Assembly: GCF_030272615.1 (NCBI RefSeq)
Contig: NC_081413.1
Span: 564,326,010-564,390,009 of the forward strand
DNA length: 64,000 nt
DNA from: Cryptomeria japonica
Lineage: Eukaryota; Streptophyta; Pinopsida; Cupressales; Cupressaceae
Direction of reading: 5' to 3'
The notes below the pieces were generated by a model. That model was not told the origin of the DNA, ran no database searches, and saw nothing but the letters and a program-made list of their open reading frames with translations. A program made the position numbers and the translations under genes. Below, in pieces: positions 57,915 to 64,000 of this stretch (positions are counted from its first letter, which is position 1; each line of letters opens with the position of its first letter).

Positions 57915-59499
57915 CACTTCAAAGAGGGTGCAATTTTGCATGAAACTTGGAAGACGGTGCACTTTCCAAAGTGTTTTCAACATAGCTACCAGGTACGGAG
58001 ATTCACTTCCTTGCTTTGACCTCTCTACCTTCAATACTATTCTTATCTATTCCTATTTCCTAACAATAAAAGCAAGGATTATCCCTCAATACTGTGTAAA
58101 ACTATGTTATTACATTTGTTTGCTCTAGCTAAGCTTTACTTCCTTTCCCACTTCAGCTTAGAACAATTTTTACATAATACTGTAATAGTGTTCACTTCAA
58201 TCTCACTTGCTTGTCATTCTACTTCCACCAATGTCATTCTATTAGTCCCGGACATTTACTTATTGACTTGGTCTATAGACAGATTCTTCTTCTAATACAA
58301 CGTCAGTCTAAATTTAATACCTTGCTGTGGCTTAAGATCTAATGTCTCAAAGCTTTATACAGTTTGTCTGCAATTAAAAATTATTTTCCTTCACAATCCG
58401 TCAGGTAATTCAGGTGTAAATGTCCAATCAATGCATCAAATGTATTATGCTGCTACTCAAAAATGTTGCCTGCACTAATGTCTTACATTTTTTTTTTCTC
58501 TTGATGTGTGTAATTCAATCAGGATGCTAATAGCTTGTCTTGTTTGCATGATTCAAATATTATAGCCAAAATTCATTTTATTCCAAATAATCACAGTTTG
58601 CTAGAATCTGAACTGCTGATCTAATTGTAGAACAACAATTCATTAAATATTTCATGTGGACCAAGGAGGTATGACTACAATGTTTTCTGTCCAATAACAT
58701 TTAGAGCCAATTTTTGCTCTTCCAAAACTAACATTTTGAGCAATACTTCATTAAATTTTTCATGAGAATCAAGGTGTTACAGCTGCAATATTTTCTGTCC
58801 ACCAACATTTAGAACTGATTGGTACCCTTCCAAAAATTAAAATATTTTACGAGTGTAGGAAGAGAGATCCAAGTGCATCATATGTAGACAAGTGTAGTTG
58901 CAAAATCACATTTTTTTCTAAAAAGAAGTCAACAAGGCATGACACTTTGATTATGGTACTAACTCTTTACAATATCAAAAAAACCCTCTTTCTTGTTTAT
59001 TAATTGTTTGTTCACTAGTCTGAATATCCTGCCACTGTAAACTGCTACTAATGAGCATTGTCCCATTGCAAGCCAATTTTAGAGAGTACAGTTCAACTTA
59101 ATGTTTTTCTTGCAAAAAAAAAAAAAATTTCTCAAACTAATAATCCTGTATAAATGCCCCTGCAGATTTTCCTTATCAAACGGGCTTGCAAAAAGAAGAA
59201 TGTTCAGGTTTTCGGTCTCTGACAAAATGTTCCAATGCTTCAGGATATGCTTTGGCATTCACTTTCCTAAGTTAACTGATTATACTTCCCAAGCCTTCCA
59301 ATTGGTCAAACTAAAAGATGTCCAGTCTCTGCTTATATTCACGACAATTTATTTCATCATGCTGCTTTTCTGCTCGTAATTTTCTTTGAATACATTCAAA
59401 AGTATACCTTGCAATATTCCCATAAACTATGGCCATGCCCTTCTTTGGAGAACATATATGCATTCTTCAATATATTTTCTTATTCATAATTGTTGCACT

Positions 59500-61444
59500 T
59501 GTCATGTCCCCTCCTTGATCATTATATATAGCATAAATGATACAATTATTATTATTAATTAATATAATATTTATCAACGAATGATTATCTGAAATTATTA
59601 AATATTATTATTTAATTAATATTTATTTATCAACAATAATATTCTTGAAATATTTAAATTAATATTATATTACATAAATAATAGACAAATATTACAGTCT
59701 GTCATGTCACCCGTATAAAATTGATATAATAACATTTGACTAACAATGATATATATTTATTTATTTCATTTTTAATCTAGTAATCTAATTATCCTAAGCA
59801 GATCGATTTCCAAACTAATGCTAAGCTAATGATTACTAAGAGGCACGATATTAAGATAAAGTAGAGGCATGTTTTAAGACTTGTCTCTAACTCTCAAAGA
59901 GACATGGCTACTCGGATTGGGAAATACATACAAGTATAGCCTCATACGAGGAATAGGAGGATACGGAGGAGGATATAGGGAAAAAAATAGGAAATAGGAA
60001 TACATCAGTAGTCACATTGACTGGGAAAAAACACGGGAATAATAAAATTAGAAAGAGGGACTTTCACCAGCAACCATCACACTTAGTATGGTTTTGGTCT
60101 GTGATGATACGTAGAGGACTGATTTATATTTATTTACTAGTTAAATACAGCATTCATTAATGTGATAATAGGGGCTGTTCTCAGTCTAATACAAGTGTTA
60201 ATATTACAATATAAAGAAACTAATACAACATTCATTAATAATCATTTTTAAGTTCATATCAGACATAAGATTATAAAGTAATCTGATTCAATAATGTTAA
60301 CTCGTTACTGATAGAAAATAAGATAATATATAAAACTAACATTACTAATACAACAAAAAGATTTTTAATATAAAATATTATTAGCACATAACAGTGCTGA
60401 TATAATTATGGAATCGGTGAGATCAAACCAGAACTGTTATTAAGTTACAGGCACTAACATCCTTGTTTTTGGTGATGTGCTTAATATGAATGCTTAATAT
60501 ATGAATCACGATAATGTTGTTCTGCAGAATATTAATTAATTATTACTAATAGTAATATAATAATTATAATAAATACTGATAACAATATTATTAATAAATA
60601 GATAAATACTGATAATAGTATAATAATCATTATTATTATAATATTCCATAAGAACTGTTCGACAATAAAATATATATTATAATATTATTGAAAATAAATA
60701 TGTATATAAATATATATAAAATCATGTTTTGATCAAACAAATAGATATTAGAGTGTAAATCAGAAATAATTCTCAAGTGAATATTCGAAGAAGAATATGT
60801 TTATAATATTATATATAAATCTTGTTATTACTGTCAGTATTTAAGAAGTTGAAAATTGAGATGTCCCGAAGAGGGGCAGTCTAAATCCAATCAATAGGAT
60901 GAATCCCAATACAGGGTAGGGATCAGCAATCCATGAACTTTGAGGGCTTGGACCCAAGATAGGTAAGGGCTTGGATCTGTAAACTTTGAGGGAGCCTATT
61001 TGTATTATGGTCTCTAAGCATTTTGGTAACATACACATCCTTCTCTTCCTTAAAACTGAAATAGTAACAAAGGATGACACTTGCATTAGGAATTATGGAT
61101 AATAAGATTAATGATCTAGTATGATAGAATTAGTTATCTAGTATGGTAGATGAGCAATTTACTTGTTAATAAATAAACTAATTGACTATGGAGTATCACA
61201 GATTTGTTTTATGTTAAGATAGAATTGTCTCCTAATCAATCTAGTTTAAGTCTTAAGTATATTGGAATGGATTAATTATGGTTAAAATGGGCTTAAACCT
61301 AGAGGGAGACATTGTTATCGGGAAAAAGTGTATAGTTAGTAAGGTTAATTATCAATAGTTAGTTAGCCGACGGGTAGGTAGGTAGTATATTGGAATGGAT
61401 TAATTATGGTTAAAATGGGCTTAAACCTAGAGGGAGACATTACA
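59500..61444 (+). mobile_element. Family D element D3
   Basis: This 1945-bp unit starts TGTCATGTCCCC and ends GGGAGACATTACA. Flanks are GCACT (59495-59499) and GCGCT (61445-61449), a TSD with one transition. It shares blocks with D1 (60420-60540) and with the D-like piece in Copia B (60835-61150). A stretch of about 55 bp near the right end, 'TATTGGAATGGATTAATTA...', is duplicated (about 61260-61315 and 61388-61441). No coding region. Confidence 0.75.
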
Positions 61445-61857
61445 GCGCTATATCTCTGTTAGCCTTCACATCACTAGCCCTTTTCTATACTCATTCTTCT
61501 TTGCAATTGAAACCTCTCTAAACTATCTCTGATACAAGATTTGAACCATAGTTGAAGGCCCACAAGCATTGTGTCTTTATCTTTGCTGAAGAGTTTTGTA
61601 CTGGCTTATGTATTTGATGTTTTGTACTCTTTTCATGATCAAATTCTATATTGAGATTACCAAATGACTATATAAGACATGAGATTATTGTGCAATTGAA
61701 CTATGCTGATATTTTCAGTTTCATTATTTCTATTATGACTATGTGATGATAGTTATTTTCATTTTAAAGATTCTGCATTTTTCATTATTCCTACTCATAA
61801 ATGTTTTGCTTTTACATATCCGATAGGAAAATTTATAGCCAAAGAAAGAGAATTTAC

Positions 61858-61964
61858 TTTGTTCTTTTCTTTTTTTCCTCCTTGCTAGGCTCTTCAGTTG
61901 CCCCTGGCTCTGATAGGTTGAGAATCTTCCTTGGAACAATATCCTCAAAAGGGTTCCATAATAC
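61858..61964 (-). CDS. CWC27: CWC27 exon (end of cyclophilin domain and linker)
   Basis: This 107-bp exon is 35 codons plus two bases. The acceptor is CATGGGATGCAG ending at 61965; the donor is ACAAA|GTAAAT. The peptide starts VLWNPFEDIVPRKI and ends in an acidic then basic linker (EEPSKEEKKKRT). Human CWC27 has VLFNPFDDIIPREI at the same place, directly before the LLSFG block. It follows the cyclophilin-type domain, whose exons lie to the right of the window. In phase with exon 55499-55631 (AA|A). Confidence 0.9.
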
Positions 61965-62825
61965 CTGCATCCCATGATACTTTAGTATGACATATTAAAT
62001 ATAAAGTTCTATAATACTGAAATAGAAAAATGCAACAATCGATAGACAACAATTACGAGAACCATGTGACAAGCTCTTATATTCCTTAAAACATCAAAAG
62101 AGAAAAAACCAACTCAGCTAAAATTAAAGTTCCAGAAGGTAATTTCTATTAATATTATCCATTGTGCTTGGACACATAGAGGATGTATTGGGGAAGATTG
62201 ATGATTTCAAAAGTATTCATGGAGACTATAAATGTATTGTAATGTTTTCATTGCTGAATAATACATTTAATGTGGATGCTTTTAAAGGTTGTGTTTTTCC
62301 CTCTTAACGGTTTTCCCAAGGTATATCTTGTGCAATGTTGTAGTATGTCTTTGACTTATGCATTATGGTTATTTTGTGAGCTTGTATATTATGTTTTTCT
62401 CTCCTGGGATTATGTAGGAAATGGTTTGATCAACCTATATTATTTTCCTAACAAGTGGTATCATAGTCATAGTTGTTGTTGAGAGAGGTGAGAGATCCGT
62501 GTTTTGGTCTAACCCTTCTATAAATAGATCTAATGCAAAGTTAAAAGTGACAATGTTGGGGAGATTTCAGACATTTCAAGGTATGAGATATGTTGTGCAC
62601 ATTGAAATATGCAGATTTGGAGTTTTAGGTTTTGCAGATTTGTGGGCATATTTTGCAAATTTAGGGCTTGAAAATGTATTGGAAAAAGGGTTTCTTTTGT
62701 GCTCGTCATGAGGGTTTTGTGGGGAAGTTTCACAGATGACCTAGAACAAAATGGACTTTGCCATTGGATTGAGGAGGCCCAAGAAATGAAAAAAGACATA
62801 AAACTTGACCTATTTTGGCCACTAG
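61965..62825 (-). other. CWC27: CWC27 upstream intron with a Copia LTR-end fragment
   Basis: No exon was found here. At about 62290-62453 the plus strand has a Copia-like R-U5 end ('TTTTTCCCTCTTAACGG', 'TTTTCCCAAGGTATATCTTG') terminating in TTCCTAACA, followed after two bases by a primer-binding-site match TGGTATCATAG (62456-62466). This marks the 5' LTR end of an otherwise lost plus-strand Copia element. Confidence 0.5.
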
Positions 62826-62886
62826 TGTAATGTCCCCTTTCTGAAATAGGATTTAATAATAAGTAAAATAATAAAATTAAAAAATA

Positions 62887-62907
62887 ATATATATATATAT
62901 ATATATA
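62887..62907. repeat. (AT)n microsatellite in D4
   Basis: A run of about 20 alternating AT bases near the start of D4. Confidence 0.9.
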
Positions 62908-63406
62908 AAGAGTTGTGACTTCCTCAAACATGAGATATAAAGGGGAGAAGAGTCCATTTGAAAGGCGGGGAGAGGAAGGAGAAAAGAATGGAGCAAAGGA
63001 ATTAAGGAAGGATTAATGGAAGAAGAAAGGAATGGAAAGGAAATAAGGAAATGATTCTTTCAAAGAGCATAAATGATGTAGGGTTGTGACTCTTTCAAAG
63101 GGTGATAATTATGACTCTCTCGAAGGGCAGAAATGATGAAGCGTTGTAATTGTGAAAGGTTGTGACCATTGCAAAGGGCATACACGATGAAGAGGTGTGA
63201 CTCTCCCTCACATTGGAAGATATAAAGGGGAGAAAGTTTCATTTGAGGAGGCCATCCAAGGGAAATCAACTTGGGGAATAATTTATTATTCTCAAAGGCA
63301 ACAATGAAAAGTGGTGACTCAATTCTTATGAAAGGTGATGACCCTTTCGCCAATAAAGTATAAAGCAGAATTCATTCAAAGCATTGAAGGATCACTTATC
63401 AATCAT

Positions 63407-63740
63407 TGTTGAGACATGGACCAGCTAGGACTTGAACCTAGGACCTTCCATATGCTGCTGGAGTGCTCTACCACTGAGCTACTGGCCCCTCTTGGACCAG
63501 TCCATCGTCGGTCCGGGTGTGGCTTATTTCCAACACCAACACCCCCCCTTAAGCCACACCTCTCATGTGCTTGGGGCCCCTAGCCTGGACCTGGCTCTAA
63601 TACCATGTTGAGACATGGACCAGCTAGGACTTGAACCTAGGGCCTTCCATATGCTGCTGGAGTGCTCTACCACTGAGCTACTGGCCCCTCTTGGACCAGT
63701 CCATCATCGGTCCGGGTGTGGCTTATTTCCAACACCAACA
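63407..63740 (-). mobile_element. TRIM2: second 334-bp TRIM with tRNA-like LTRs
   Basis: It has the same length and architecture as TRIM1: LTRs 63407-63541 and 63606-63740 (135 bp each) and a 64-bp interior with a C-run (polypurine tract on the minus strand) and a primer-binding site. The latter has decayed to TGGTATTAGAGCC, which is closer to the usual Copia form than TRIM1's. A perfect TSD ATCAT lies at 63402-63406 and 63741-63745. It is inserted in D4, so it is an independent insertion of the same family. Confidence 0.9.
63417..63492 (-). ncRNA. tRNA-like sequence in TRIM2 3' LTR
   Basis: Same cloverleaf as in TRIM1: A box TAGCTCAGTGG, B box GGTTCAAGTCC, paired acceptor-like, D and T stems, and a broken anticodon arm. 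A partner copy lies in the other LTR (63616-63691). Confidence 0.7.
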
Positions 63741-64000
63741 ATCATCACTCATGAATCCATCAAAACCAATCCTTCATTCATCCATCAATCATTAATCCCT
63801 CAATAAATCAATCAATCAGCAAGATCAAGAAAACAATCATCAAATCCACATCAATCATCACTTCATCTTGGGATCAAGAAAACAAACAATTAAGCAAACA
63901 AGTATCACTCTATCAAATCAACATTCATTCAATCATCATCCACTAATATATCAAACTAACATTCATTACATTGTCACTTATCAATCATCTAATCAACAAT

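Larger units (their letters stand above)
55632..61857 (-). other. CWC27: CWC27 intron (about 6.2 kb)
   Basis: Lies between exons 61858-61964 and 55499-55631, with GTAAAT donor and TTTTTGCAG acceptor. It contains a foldback repeat (57511-57914) and family D copy D3 (59500-61444). The rest is AT-rich, with a short 'ACCAACT' direct repeat (55879-55903) and no further coding signal. Confidence 0.75.
62826..64000 (+). mobile_element. Family D element D4 (cut by window edge)
   Basis: It starts TGTAATGTCCCC at 62826 after ACTAG (62821-62825, possible TSD). It holds repeated 'GTGACTCTTTCAAAGGGC..AAATGATGAAG' units (63050-63200), GATATAAAGGGGAGA TATA-like sites (62935 and 63224), and matching text in Copia B (41760-41900). 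TRIM2 is inserted at 63407. The right end is not in the window; the last 250 bases are 'ATCAATCA'-rich. Confidence 0.6.

Overview
This window is plant nuclear DNA, most likely from a gymnosperm with a very large genome (inference: one gene spread over enormous introns that are packed with old LTR retroelements; no taxon marker was seen). Only one cellular gene is recognisable. It is a minus-strand gene whose three exons (61858-61964, 55499-55631, 1961-2189) join in phase and read as the middle and C-terminal part of CWC27, the spliceosomal cyclophilin (the Arabidopsis homologue is, from memory, CYP57). The 5' exons with the isomerase domain lie to the right of the window and the 3' end lies to the left. 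The intron between the last two exons is about 53.3 kb and holds nearly everything else described here.

Layout: 1-1077, right end of a family A LTR. 1961-2189, CWC27 exon. 2.7-9.6 kb, a decayed minus-strand Copia element (Copia C), its gag split by LTR copy A2 (3577-7531). 9580-13062, LTR copy A3. 13807-15200, family D element. 15971-31209, a three-level nest: LTR copy A4 (minus) is interrupted by A5 (plus, 16592-27920), which is interrupted by a complete but disabled Copia element (Copia A, minus, 20497-26917). 34399-36757, solo LTR B1. 37883-53967, LTR copy A6, which carries four later insertions: solo LTR C1 (37935-38711), Copia B (40523-46225), solo LTR B2 (47722-50775) and a 334-bp TRIM (52983-53316). 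55.6-61.9 kb is the next intron, with a foldback repeat and family D copy D3 (59500-61444). The right edge holds a further D copy and a second TRIM (63407-63740).

Most insertions were delimited by TG...CA ends and 5-bp target-site duplications (TSDs), which fix the order of events. The most unusual items are: (1) two tiny retrotransposons whose 135-bp LTRs each contain a tRNA-like cloverleaf with pol III A and B boxes; (2) long family A and B LTRs that appear only as single copies with TSDs and carry an open reading frame behind a splice-acceptor-like site inside the LTR, about a thousand codons in A6; (3) a palindromic double telo-box upstream of the TATA region in all six family A copies; (4) a 53-kb intron in a splicing-factor gene. 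No rRNA genes, functional tRNA genes or CRISPR arrays were seen.
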